Assembly (NCBI GenBank): GCA_965263155.1
Contig: OZ253586.1
Coordinates: forward strand, 558,001 to 622,000
Origin: JAAXIE01 sp965263155
Lineage (GTDB): Bacteria; Chloroflexota; Dehalococcoidia; Lucifugimonadales; JAAXIE01
Direction of reading: 5' to 3'
Length of the DNA: 64,000 nt
The notes beneath the pieces are model-generated. The model searched no databases. It saw only the letters and a program-made list of their open reading frames with translations, and was not told the origin of the DNA. Each line of letters starts with the position of its first letter. Within the stretch, counting starts at the first letter, position 1. Shown one piece after another: positions 8,842-17,174 of this stretch. The position numbers were made by a program, and so were the translations under genes.

Positions 8842-10677
8842 GTGTGCGGCATCGTAGGATACGTCGGCACTAGTGAGTCATGGCCTATAGTCTTTGCCGG
8901 TCTGCAACGCTTGGGCTACAGAGGCTACGACAGCGCGGGAATCGCTGTCATCGGTCCTGACGGAAACTTGGAGATACGCAAGAGCGCAGGCAAGGTGCAG
9001 GAGTTGGAACCTGTGCCCGGCGAGACCGCCCCCGTAGGCACAACAGGCATCGGCCACACACGCTGGGCTACCCACGGGGCGCCCAACAGCTCCAACGCTC
9101 ACCCCCACAGCGATTGTGCTGGGGACATCGCCTTGGTCCACAACGGCATTGTGGAGAACTACCTGGAATTGAAACTGAAGCTGACTGCTTTGGGGCACCG
9201 CTTCACCTCCGACACCGATACCGAGGTCATTGTTCACCTGCTGGAAGATGAGATAGCCCACGGCCTGAGCTTTGAGGCTGCCTTGCTTCATGTTGCAGGC
9301 AAGATGCGAGGGGCCAATGCCATCGGGGCGCTGCGTCGCGACGAGCCAGACAAACTGCTGGCCTTGAAGCTTGGCCACGCCGGTGGTCTGGTTGTTGCCA
9401 GCAGGCAGGACGAGGCGATGTTCGCCAGCGACCTGCTTGCCTTGGTGCCATTCTCATCGGAGGTGTGGCCGCTGGATGATGGGGAACTGGCCGTTGTTAC
9501 ACCGGGCAAGGTTAAAGTGGTAAGCCGTGCAGGCTCCACCGTGGTAAAGGCGCCCCTGAAGGTGCCTCCCAACTCGGCTTGGGTGGACAAGGACGGACAC
9601 GACCACTTCATGCTCAAGGAGATACTCGAGCAACCCCAAGCCATCTCCAGTGCCCTACGCGGTCGAGTCGATTTCGAGCGTTCCTTGGTGACCTTGGACG
9701 ACTTCCCTTTGAGCGACGCTGAAATCAGGGAACTGTCGCGGGTCATGCTGGTGGGATGTGGCACCAGTCTCAATGCCGGTATGCTCGGAGCCCACCTTAT
9801 CGAAGAGTTCGCCGGCATACCTGCGACTGCTGAAAGTTCGTCGGAACTGCGCTACCGTCGCCCGGTCATAGACGAGCGCACCTTGGTGGTGGCCATAGGA
9901 CAATCAGGCGAGACCGCCGACACGCTGGCTGCTATGCAGGATGTACGGCAGCGAGGGGCGCGCCTCCTCACTATCTGCAACGTTGAGGGCAGCCTCGCCA
10001 CGCGCCTGGCTGAGGGCACTCTGCACATGCGGTCGGGAGTGGAGGTCGGCGTCGCCAGCACCAAGACATTCGTGGCTTCGCTGACTCTGCTGTCACTGTT
10101 GGCCGCCTACCTCGGGCAAGCGCGCGGGGCCTCGATGGCGGTCGATGTGGCGGGACAGTTGGCTCGTGCGCCAGGTCTGATGGGTAGCGTGCTGGCGCAG
10201 AAGAGCCTCTTCCGCGAGATGGCACGGAAGTACGCCCGCTACGACCACTTCCTCTACCTAGGACGGGGTCTGGAATACCCCATCGCAGTGGAGGGGGCTT
10301 TGAAGCTCAAAGAAATCAGCTACATCCATGCCGAAGCCCATCCCGCAGGCGAGATGAAGCATGGCCCCATAGCCCTCATCGACGAGCGCATGCCCGTGGT
10401 AGCCATCGCCACTGCTGGCCCCCTTTACGACAAGATGGTCGGCAACATCATGGAGGTGAAGGCTCGAGGAGGCTCCGTCATCGCTGTGGCTACTGAGGGT
10501 GACACGGATTTGGGGTCTTTGGTAGATGACATCATCTACTTGCCCCAGTGCGAGGGTGTGCTGTCGCCCCTGCTGTCCGTCCTGCCACTCCAGCTGCTGG
10601 CCTACCACATCGCGTTACGTCGTGGCTGCGACGTGGACCAGCCGCGCAACTTGGCCAAGACCGTGACAGTAGAGTAG
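8842..10677 (+). CDS. glmS: Glutamine--fructose-6-phosphate aminotransferase (isomerising)
   Basis: The protein has 611 residues, the usual length. It makes glucosamine-6-phosphate from fructose-6-phosphate and glutamine, the entry to UDP-GlcNAc and peptidoglycan synthesis. The GTG start directly precedes the nucleophilic cysteine (CGIVGYVG), as needed for the Ntn-type glutaminase domain. Two SIS sugar-isomerase domains follow (GCGTSLNAG, IGQSGETADTL, VGVASTKTF), and the chain ends LAKTVTVE, the typical C-terminal tail. A GGAGG lies just upstream of the start. It probably forms an operon with yvcK. Confidence 0.97.
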   Translation: MCGIVGYVGTSESWPIVFAGLQRLGYRGYDSAGIAVIGPDGNLEIRKSAGKVQELEPVPGETAPVGTTGIGHTRWATHGAPNSSNAHPHSDCAGDIALVHNGIVENYLELKLKLTALGHRFTSDTDTEVIVHLLEDEIAHGLSFEAALLHVAGKMRGANAIGALRRDEPDKLLALKLGHAGGLVVASRQDEAMFASDLLALVPFSSEVWPLDDGELAVVTPGKVKVVSRAGSTVVKAPLKVPPNSAWVDKDGHDHFMLKEILEQPQAISSALRGRVDFERSLVTLDDFPLSDAEIRELSRVMLVGCGTSLNAGMLGAHLIEEFAGIPATAESSSELRYRRPVIDERTLVVAIGQSGETADTLAAMQDVRQRGARLLTICNVEGSLATRLAEGTLHMRSGVEVGVASTKTFVASLTLLSLLAAYLGQARGASMAVDVAGQLARAPGLMGSVLAQKSLFREMARKYARYDHFLYLGRGLEYPIAVEGALKLKEISYIHAEAHPAGEMKHGPIALIDERMPVVAIATAGPLYDKMVGNIMEVKARGGSVIAVATEGDTDLGSLVDDIIYLPQCEGVLSPLLSVLPLQLLAYHIALRRGCDVDQPRNLAKTVTVE

Positions 10678-10685
10678 CCTGTCCC

Positions 10686-13046
10686 CTAGATTCCCAAGGC
10701 GCGGTGGCAGGTAGCGACTATGCCGGCTGGGTCTATGCCATGCTCGTGGTACAGTTGGGATGGCGTGCCCGACTGGCCGAATTCGGCTACTCCCAGCGGG
10801 TAAACGGGCGCTCCCAAGGCCCCGCCCAGCCAAGCCAGTGATCGTGGGTGCCCATCGACCACGGTGACGATGGGGACGGTGCGCTCTTCGGGGGTCAGCA
10901 AATCGCTGAGGAACTGGGAGTGCTCTCCGGCTCCCGATGCGCATTCTTGGAAGCGGTGGTAGAGGGGGCCCGGGCCGGTGACGTTGAACACGTTGGCCAA
11001 TGTTCCCTGCTCATGCAGATGGTCGCTGGCTCTCATGGTGATGGGCACCATGGCACCGGAGACGAAGATATTGACCACGTTGCCGGGACGGTAGTCGGGG
11101 TCGTCCCGCCGGTCGATCAAGCGGTAGCACCCTGCCACCACCTGACGCCGCAGTACCTCTGCATCGGCCTCGGTAGTCGGGGTCGGGAACAGGGCTTGGT
11201 CGATCCTAGTGGTCGTCAGGCGCAGGTAAGACGACTCCGTCCGCAGTCGTATCTGGTCCAAGGCGTGGAGCATAATCCACTCCAACTCTTGGCCAAAGCA
11301 GGGCTCGTAGAAGGCGGTGTCGGGCAACTCCGCACCTATGGACGGCGTCATTACCGACTGGTGCATGCCTCCTTCAGGCCCAAGGCTGACGCCTGACGGG
11401 GTGCCGACGAATATAAACTTGGCGCCTGAATACACGCTGTAGAAGAGAGCGTCCAAGCCACGTCGCACAAAGGGATCATAGAGGGTGCCTATAGGAAAAA
11501 GCATCTCTCCGTGCGCCTCGAAAGACGATCCCAACTGACCAAGGGCCACGAACAGGTTGTTCTCCGAGATGCCCAACTCCAAGTGCTGACCGGAAGGCGA
11601 TTCTTCCCAGCGCAGGGCCCGCGCGATGTCTTCGGGCATCGGGTGGCCCTCGTTCTTGGCCCACACGCCCACCTTGTTAATCCAGCCGCCTAGGCTGGTG
11701 GAGCTGGCCACATCGGGCGTCACGGTGACGATGCGGTCGGCCACCTTCGGGATGCTGCGTCCGATCTCAGTGAGAATCAGCCCAAAGGTCTGTTGAGTGG
11801 ACATCCGACCTTGGTGGGGACGCGACAGGCTGTGGGGAATCTCGAGTTCCTGTCCGTTGGTTGCGCGGCGGGGCTTGGCCAACTGCCTGCCCACGGCCTC
11901 GCACAACCGACCCGCTGGCGTGTTGGCGGGAATCCCGTCCCAGATGGAGTTCTCTGAGACGCCAAGTTGCACACGAAGTTGTTCCATCTGCTCGTTGGAG
12001 AGAATCACCGAGTGGTTCTGGGGGTCGCCCACCGAGGGCAGCATCCACCCCTTGAGGGTGTAGGCAAACACCACACAGGGACCCGTGCCCGTATCGGCCT
12101 CTTGGAAGGCCTCGCGCAGGGAGTCGAAGTCGTGCCCGCCTAGGTTCTTGATCAGGTCCAAGAGCTGGTCGTCGTCCCATTGCCCGATGAACCGCTCCAA
12201 ATCACGCGGATAGGAGCAGGCTGTGGGCAGCCATTCCCGCAGTGCTTGGGGCGAGACGCGCAGCAACCTCTGGTAAAGCTCGTTGGGCATGGCGTCGATG
12301 GCCTCGCGCAGAAGCTCGCCGTTGGGTTGGGCAAAGGCGTTCTGCAGCTTCTTGCCGAACTTGGCGTCCACCACCCGCCAACCGCTGGCGGCGAACATCT
12401 GGCGCCACACGGCTACGCGTATACCTGGAATGACGCGGTCCAGGCTTTGGCGGTTGAGGTCGACCACCCACATCACGTTGTCCAAGCCGTGGAAGGTCGG
12501 CTCGGCGATGGCCTCCCACACCGACCCCTCGTCCAACTCGGCGTCACCCACCAAGCTGATGTACCTGGAACTGATAGGCCGACCCGTGCCGAAATGGCTC
12601 TCTATGTAGCTGCCCACCCAAGCGTCGAAATTGGGGGCCACGGCGCCAAGGCCCACTGAGCCTGTGGTGTAGTCTACGCCGTCGGGGTCCTTGGTGCGGC
12701 TTGGGTACGCCTGCAGCCCGTGCAGGTCTCGGAGCCGCAGTAGGTACTCCGGCTCTAGGTTTCCCAGCAGGTACTGGATGGCATGGTATACGGGCGAGGC
12801 GTGGGGCTTGATGGCGATCTTGTCGCCAGTCTTTATGAAGTCGAAGTAAAGGGATGTGAGCAGGGTGACCACCGAGGAGCTCGAGGCTTGGTGACCTCCT
12901 ACCTTGAGGCCGTCGGGGTTGGGGCGCACCTGATTGGCGTGGTGTACCATGTTGACGGCCAGCCACAGCACCCGGTCCTGCACGGTATGGAGCAACTGGT
13001 TTCGAGTCTCAATCGACTGATTGCTTACCATCACATTACTGGTCAT
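10686..13046 (-). CDS. AceE-like/transketolase-superfamily thiamine-diphosphate enzyme (homodimeric 2-oxoacid dehydrogenase E1 type)
   Basis: The protein has 786 residues from the ATG at 13046, which has GGGAGGG just upstream; an in-frame ATG at 13088 lacks such a site. GGHQASSSS, HASPVYHAIQYLLG and the later GDAELDEG followed by VDLNRQ correspond to the ThDP-binding region of homodimeric pyruvate dehydrogenase E1 (AceE), where the loop is usually GDGEMDE. The C-terminal half carries the pyrimidine-binding and transketolase C-terminal domains. It is about 100 residues shorter than E. coli AceE. No E2 or E3 subunit is nearby, so a transketolase-like role is an alternative. It converges with glmS, with stops 8 nt apart. 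Confidence 0.78.
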   Translation of the reverse strand: MTSNVMVSNQSIETRNQLLHTVQDRVLWLAVNMVHHANQVRPNPDGLKVGGHQASSSSVVTLLTSLYFDFIKTGDKIAIKPHASPVYHAIQYLLGNLEPEYLLRLRDLHGLQAYPSRTKDPDGVDYTTGSVGLGAVAPNFDAWVGSYIESHFGTGRPISSRYISLVGDAELDEGSVWEAIAEPTFHGLDNVMWVVDLNRQSLDRVIPGIRVAVWRQMFAASGWRVVDAKFGKKLQNAFAQPNGELLREAIDAMPNELYQRLLRVSPQALREWLPTACSYPRDLERFIGQWDDDQLLDLIKNLGGHDFDSLREAFQEADTGTGPCVVFAYTLKGWMLPSVGDPQNHSVILSNEQMEQLRVQLGVSENSIWDGIPANTPAGRLCEAVGRQLAKPRRATNGQELEIPHSLSRPHQGRMSTQQTFGLILTEIGRSIPKVADRIVTVTPDVASSTSLGGWINKVGVWAKNEGHPMPEDIARALRWEESPSGQHLELGISENNLFVALGQLGSSFEAHGEMLFPIGTLYDPFVRRGLDALFYSVYSGAKFIFVGTPSGVSLGPEGGMHQSVMTPSIGAELPDTAFYEPCFGQELEWIMLHALDQIRLRTESSYLRLTTTRIDQALFPTPTTEADAEVLRRQVVAGCYRLIDRRDDPDYRPGNVVNIFVSGAMVPITMRASDHLHEQGTLANVFNVTGPGPLYHRFQECASGAGEHSQFLSDLLTPEERTVPIVTVVDGHPRSLAWLGGALGAPVYPLGVAEFGQSGTPSQLYHEHGIDPAGIVATCHRALGI

Positions 13047-13232
13047 CCGACCCTCCCAGGGGCTCCCGCCTGTTCCCCATCGAGCCATCAGCTACGGTGT
13101 ACTTAGGCAAAATACGTGAGCAGACGAGAGGTGTCAACGTAGTGGGTGATGGTAGGTGGAGGTCAGGGGCGCCGCTATACGTTGCAACGGGACGATGCGC
13201 GACAGTTCAGGGTAAGTGAGCCACGCCCGCGG

Positions 13233-13554
13233 CTACCCGTCACTCCTATATTCCCCCTCCCGCAGCAGGTCCTCCGCCACCTCCAGCTCCACCGGCGCGT
13301 AGGCGTGGTCAATGGCGTCGCGCATTTGGTGGGAGGCAACGGGGTCGGCTTCGGCGGGGGTGGTTACGGGCGAGCCAGTCGTTGCGGCTTGGCCATTGGG
13401 TGAGCCCGTAGAAGTCGCCGTCTCCGGCCTGCATAAGACGGGAGCCGAGGCTGCCCCGATGTCGGTAAATGGCCTCGGTGGCGCGATGCCACGCATCGCG
13501 GTACTCGTCTTCGCTGCCCGGCTTCACTTGCCAGCGATAGATCACTGCGAACAT
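13233..13554 (-). pseudogene. Antibiotic-biosynthesis-monooxygenase (ABM) domain protein, frameshifted
   Basis: From ATG 13554 the first part reads as an ABM-type ferredoxin-like fold protein (MFAVIYRWQVKPGSEDEY, then GSLGSRL, GLTQWPSRNDW). Near 13365-13370 the frame is lost, and the expected C-terminal part (PVASHQMRDAIDHAYAPVEL, ending at the stop at 13233) continues in the next frame. One missing base in the GGG run (plus strand) would restore a protein of about 106 residues. Either the gene is recently inactivated or the base is a sequencing or assembly error. ABM-domain proteins are often heme- or quinone-linked oxygenases, but the function here is unknown. Confidence 0.75.
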
Positions 13555-13572
13555 GGGTGGGCCTCCTTGCGC

Positions 13573-14234
13573 CTAGCTAATCTTGCGGTTGTTGGGACCG
13601 CGCAGCCATGTGTAGAGGAGCGCGGCGACAGCGGCCCCTACTACCGGCCCCACGAGGTACAGCCATTGGCTAGTCCATGTCCAGCCCACCAAGGCTGGAC
13701 CCAAGGAGCGCGCGGGGTTCATGGAGGCCCCAGCTATGGGCCCGGCAAAGGTGGATTCCAAGGCCACCGTTGCGCCGATGGCGATGGCGGCCAAGCCACC
13801 CTCCGCGCGGGCATCGGTGGCCACGGCCATGATGACGAACATCAGAAAGAAGGTAAGCACCACCTCTAGGCCCAAGGCTTGGGGGTCGCTTCCCGTAGGC
13901 AGGGTAGCCCACATGGGGGCTACGTCGCCGAGAATCGCCAGCAGAGTCAGCCCAGCGGCGGCCGCGCCTGCCAGTTGGGCAGCTACGTAGAGCGGTACTC
14001 GCCTCCAAGGGAAGTGGCGGGAGAGGGCGAAGGCTAGGGTGACTGCGGGGTTAATATGGGCCCCGGAGATGTGGCCTGTGGCGAAAATCATCGCTGCCAC
14101 GATGAGTCCGAAGGTGAGGCCGATGCCTAGGTGGGTAACCTGCCCCCACTGAGGTCGTTGACCATGATGGCGCCGGTGCCAGCAAATAAAAGACCAAAAG
14201 TTCCAACAAACTCGGCAACACAGGCCCTCAGCAT
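13573..14234 (-). pseudogene. Aquaporin/MIP-family channel, frameshifted
   Basis: Both NPA boxes are present: GAHINPAVT and GASMNPARS. The C-terminal 175 residues are open from about 14100. The N-terminal first helix (AEFVGTFGLLFAGTGAIMV) is in a different frame, starting at ATG 14234. The frames meet at a run of five C on the plus strand (14143-14147); one more base there would give a normal aquaporin of about 220 residues. Aquaporins pass water or small neutral solutes such as glycerol. The single defect in a homopolymer means a sequencing error cannot be excluded. Confidence 0.85.
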
Positions 14235-14367
14235 CGGTGAGACGGCGGAGCGTCTGACTAGCAAGATGAACACCACCGCGCCATTAGTACGCCCGCCATT
14301 GTAAGCCCGTCATGGTCCTGTATGGAGAGGTGGGAGCTAACCTTCAGGGCATCCTTACCCTTAGCCA

Positions 14368-14384
14368 TCTCCCATCAAGGGAGA
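14368..14384. repeat. Short inverted repeat in the aquaporin-AIM24 intergenic region
   Basis: TCTCCC and GGGAGA flank a 5-nt loop (ATCAA). It may be a decayed REP-type hairpin or a weak terminator. Nothing else recognisable is in 14235-14490. Confidence 0.35.
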
Positions 14385-14490
14385 GGGGACTGGCGCCCTT
14401 TGCCCAACGTGTTCCTAACCCGCAATCAGGACCCGCGCCCGCAGGATTGCCTTGAGCTTGGCTTCAGCAATAGTCGGCGTCAAGAGCCTT

Positions 14491-15180
14491 CTACTTCTCG
14501 CTCGTCTTGGGGAGGAATGGGACCAGCTTGTCGGCTAGGGAGGCGAGGTTGCGCGTCTGTATCCACACATGGCCGTTGCCCCGGAACTTCATCACCAAGC
14601 CTTCACCTCCGGCTATGAGAGAGCGGATGCCGCCCACCTTGCCGATGGAGTAGTCCACGTCCTCGGTGAACGCCACCAAGTGGCCTGTATCCACCACCAA
14701 CTCCTTGCCGGGTTCCACGGCCACCTCTTTGATAGCCCCGTAGGAGTTGTAGAAGACGGTACCCGCGCCCTCGGTCGAGAAGGCCCGAATGAAGAAGAGG
14801 CTCTCGCCGCTGAAGACGCCCCGGAAGCCTTGGAACTTGGAGTCGGTCTGCACGTTGCCGGTGCAGGCGAGGAAGGAGCCCGACTGTATGAAGAGGTTCC
14901 TCCCCGGCTGCAGGTCAAAGGAGCGGATGTCGCCTGGGGAGCTGGGGGCTAGGGCCACCATCCCGCCGCCAGCCTCTGCAGTGAAGGTGTTGACGAAGAA
15001 GGACTCGCCGCCGACCATCCTCTTGAGGCCGCCGAACAGGCCCCCGCCCCCGCCGCCCGTATTCATCTCCACGCCTTCCTGCAGTACCATGGCCCCCGGC
15101 TCGGCCTTGATGATCTCGCCTGGGTTCAGGTCTACCGTAAGCATGGCGTAGCTGGGGTCGAACTCGACTGTGGTTTTCAT
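14491..15180 (-). CDS. AIM24/TIGR00266 family protein
   Basis: The protein has 229 residues and is rich in beta-strand and glycine. Residues about 15-60 (LNPGEIIKAEPGAMV, then a GGGGGG run and GGLKRMVGGESFF) and the later segments GESLFFIRAF and GHLVAFTEDVDYSI match the AIM24 (DUF124) family. These proteins adopt a double-stranded beta-helix fold. The mitochondrial member influences inner-membrane organisation, while bacterial roles are not established. There is no signal peptide, so it is probably cytoplasmic. It stands alone between the broken aquaporin and a 295-bp gap with no recognisable element. Confidence 0.85.
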   Translation of the reverse strand: MKTTVEFDPSYAMLTVDLNPGEIIKAEPGAMVLQEGVEMNTGGGGGGLFGGLKRMVGGESFFVNTFTAEAGGGMVALAPSSPGDIRSFDLQPGRNLFIQSGSFLACTGNVQTDSKFQGFRGVFSGESLFFIRAFSTEGAGTVFYNSYGAIKEVAVEPGKELVVDTGHLVAFTEDVDYSIGKVGGIRSLIAGGEGLVMKFRGNGHVWIQTRNLASLADKLVPFLPKTSEK

Positions 15181-15475
15181 GGCGCTCCTCCCTGTCGGGC
15201 AGATGGCTCTAAATAATCATAGCACTGAATCCGCCGCAGGGACGCGTTTGAGTACGTAATGGTGCGCAGTCCTATGTAATGGCCGCCTCGCACGTCCTGT
15301 GCGGATGTTGTGGCACGTCAAGTGCAAGGTACCTTGAGTCTGGCGATAAGCGTGTGTCAGACTGCTTGACGCGGCTGGAGGCGCCCACCCACTATGAAAT
15401 TCGCCGACGGGGCAGCGTCAGGTGCTTCGACGGGCGATGGTCCCCGTCGTCCAAGTTTCCGCGGGAGTGATAGCC

Positions 15476-15895
15476 ATGGAGATGCTGAAGAGGCCTCTTG
15501 CGGTCATTCTGGGCCTCATGGCCATCGGTGTGTTGCTTCACTTTGTATTCAGCCCCTTCTACGAGGATCTGGTCAATACCGTCACCATATGGCACATCCT
15601 CAACTGGATAATGGCAGCCGGCGTAATCATCACGTTGATAACAACCTGTATCCAAAAAAGAGGAGTTGAGGCCGACCATGGCAACACCAACGCCTACATC
15701 TGTGTCAGCATAGCGTTCTATGCGGCGGCCATTCTGGCAGTATTGTTCTTCTGGAACTGGTTCGATGACCTCACCGTTGGCGAGGACGGGCAGAGCCAGA
15801 CCCGCCGCAACTACTGGGTCGTGATTAACACCTTGTTCATTGTGCTCGTGGGGGCGGTGAGCGCTCACCTCTGGAAGGGCGCACCCCGCTCTTGA
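15476..15895 (+). CDS. Hypothetical four-helix membrane protein
   Basis: The protein has 139 residues from the ATG at 15476 (MEMLKRPLAVILG), which has GGGAG upstream; the frame is open further 5'. Four hydrophobic segments are visible: LAVILGLMAIGVLLHFVF, the stretch after IWHILNWIM, the stretch around YAAAILAVLFFW, and the stretch after YWVVINTLFIVLV. I do not recognise the family. It is followed by a second small membrane protein on the same strand. Confidence 0.65.
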   Translation: MEMLKRPLAVILGLMAIGVLLHFVFSPFYEDLVNTVTIWHILNWIMAAGVIITLITTCIQKRGVEADHGNTNAYICVSIAFYAAAILAVLFFWNWFDDLTVGEDGQSQTRRNYWVVINTLFIVLVGAVSAHLWKGAPRS

Positions 15896-15901
15896 AACAT
15901 A

Positions 15902-15931
15902 ATGGTGCCCGTCCACATGGTGCCCGTCCAC
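15902..15931. repeat. Perfect tandem duplication of a 15-bp unit
   Basis: ATGGTGCCCGTCCAC occurs twice back to back, directly after the stop of the preceding membrane-protein gene. It looks like a simple slippage duplication. Confidence 0.8.
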
Positions 15932-15967
15932 GTTTAACACGAACGTAGCTGCAAATAGGTTGTGGGC

Positions 15968-16342
15968 ATGACGACTTTCAGGAGAATAGTTCTAGTTTTG
16001 GCCATGGCTCAAACTGCCTTGGCGGCGCTCATTGCGCTAGTAGGTTCCTTTGCCGACGGCGGTACATTGTCGCAGAGACTGGTGCTGGTAGTGCTCCATC
16101 CCCTAGCCGCTTTGAGCCTGCTTTTCCTGGTATCGGTGCCACGTCCCCGTGCGGTAGTGGTCTTGGTTGTAACCTGTCTATTGACTGCAACCGTCATAGT
16201 CGACGCTTATCTTGCGTGGACCATTGCTCAAGGCGCGGTAAAAGGCGACTGGGAGCTCCCGATCGCATTGGCCTTCGTCCCTGCGATCGGGGCCGTCTAC
16301 GCACTCGTGCTGCTGCACCAGAGTCGAGCGACCAGAAGATAG
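15968..16342 (+). CDS. Hypothetical four-helix membrane protein
   Basis: The protein has 124 residues from ATG 15968; a GTG two codons earlier is equally possible, and no strong ribosome binding site separates them. Hydrophobic segments lie around residues 5-28, 37-55, 60-85 and 95-115, with a basic C-terminus (HQSRATRR). The family is not recognised. It follows another small membrane protein by 72 bp on the same strand. Confidence 0.6.
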   Translation: MTTFRRIVLVLAMAQTALAALIALVGSFADGGTLSQRLVLVVLHPLAALSLLFLVSVPRPRAVVVLVVTCLLTATVIVDAYLAWTIAQGAVKGDWELPIALAFVPAIGAVYALVLLHQSRATRR

Positions 16343-16427
16343 CCCTTGCTAGGTCATGGCCTTTGGCCGTGAATATGGTCACGACTGCGATACAATAGGT
16401 AGTCAGACGAACGCGCAGGAGTGATGT

Positions 16428-16709
16428 ATGTCCACGAGCAGCGGTCCTGGTGCAACTCGCACCATCAAGGCGACCGAGTTCAAGGCCAAGTGCCTCAAGC
16501 TCATGGACGAGGTGGCTGATGGCGGAGGCGAGATAGTCATCACCAAGAATGGTCGGCCTGTGGCCAAACTGTCACCGTACCGGGAGAGAACGGGCGCACC
16601 TTTTGGGCAAGACCGGCGCATAATTCAGATTCATGGCGATTTGGATGAACCCATTGACGTGGAATGGGAAGCAATGGTCGATCCCAACCGAGTATTGGAT
16701 CCTTGTTAG
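16428..16709 (+). CDS. Phd/YefM-type antitoxin
   Basis: The protein has 93 residues. The N-terminal part TIKATEFKAKCLKLMDEV and the following IVITKNGRPVAKLSPY are the Phd/YefM DNA-binding fold. The acidic C-terminal tail would neutralise the toxin. The stop codon overlaps the GTG start of the PIN-domain toxin by one base (TAGTG), the usual coupling in such pairs. Autorepression by the antitoxin is expected from the family. Confidence 0.88.
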   Translation: MSTSSGPGATRTIKATEFKAKCLKLMDEVADGGGEIVITKNGRPVAKLSPYRERTGAPFGQDRRIIQIHGDLDEPIDVEWEAMVDPNRVLDPC

Positions 16710-17101
16710 TGTTGGACACTCAGGCACTGGTCTGGCTGCTATTCGACGACCCCAGATTGGGGCAGCAGGCCCGCTTGGAGATTGACCGTGCTTGGCTTGA
16801 AGATTATGCTGCGGTCTCAGCCATGACGTTCTGGGAGATTGCGTTGCTGCATCAAGGGCGTAGGCTCACCTTGCTAAGGGACATTGGCACATGGCGCGAG
16901 ACTGTACTTCAGACTGGGCTCACAGAGATTCCTGTCGATGGGGCGATTGGGATTAGAGCTAACGAGCTAGAAGACTTTCATCGAGACCCCGCTGACCGCA
17001 TCATCGTCGCCACTGCCTTGGGTGGCCACCGTCTGGTGACTTCGGACCGGCGGATTCTGGACTGGTCTGGGCAGGTGGAACGCCTCGATGCGAGGGAGTG
17101 A
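16709..17101 (+). CDS. PIN-domain ribonuclease toxin (VapC family)
   Basis: The protein has 130 residues from the GTG at 16709. The PIN acidic residues are visible: LDTQALVW (first Asp), AMTFWEIALL (Glu), and DPADRIIVATA followed by LVTSDRRI (last acidic residues). VapC toxins cut RNA, commonly tRNA or rRNA. An upstream TTG at 16703 is possible, but the GTG overlapping the antitoxin stop is the more likely start. Confidence 0.88.
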   Translation: MLDTQALVWLLFDDPRLGQQARLEIDRAWLEDYAAVSAMTFWEIALLHQGRRLTLLRDIGTWRETVLQTGLTEIPVDGAIGIRANELEDFHRDPADRIIVATALGGHRLVTSDRRILDWSGQVERLDARE

Positions 17102-17174
17102 GGTGCAGTGAGCCGAGAGGGGCGGTGTCCTATCAGAAAACCAACCCTGTATCTCGGTTCGGAGGGTTTCGGAG

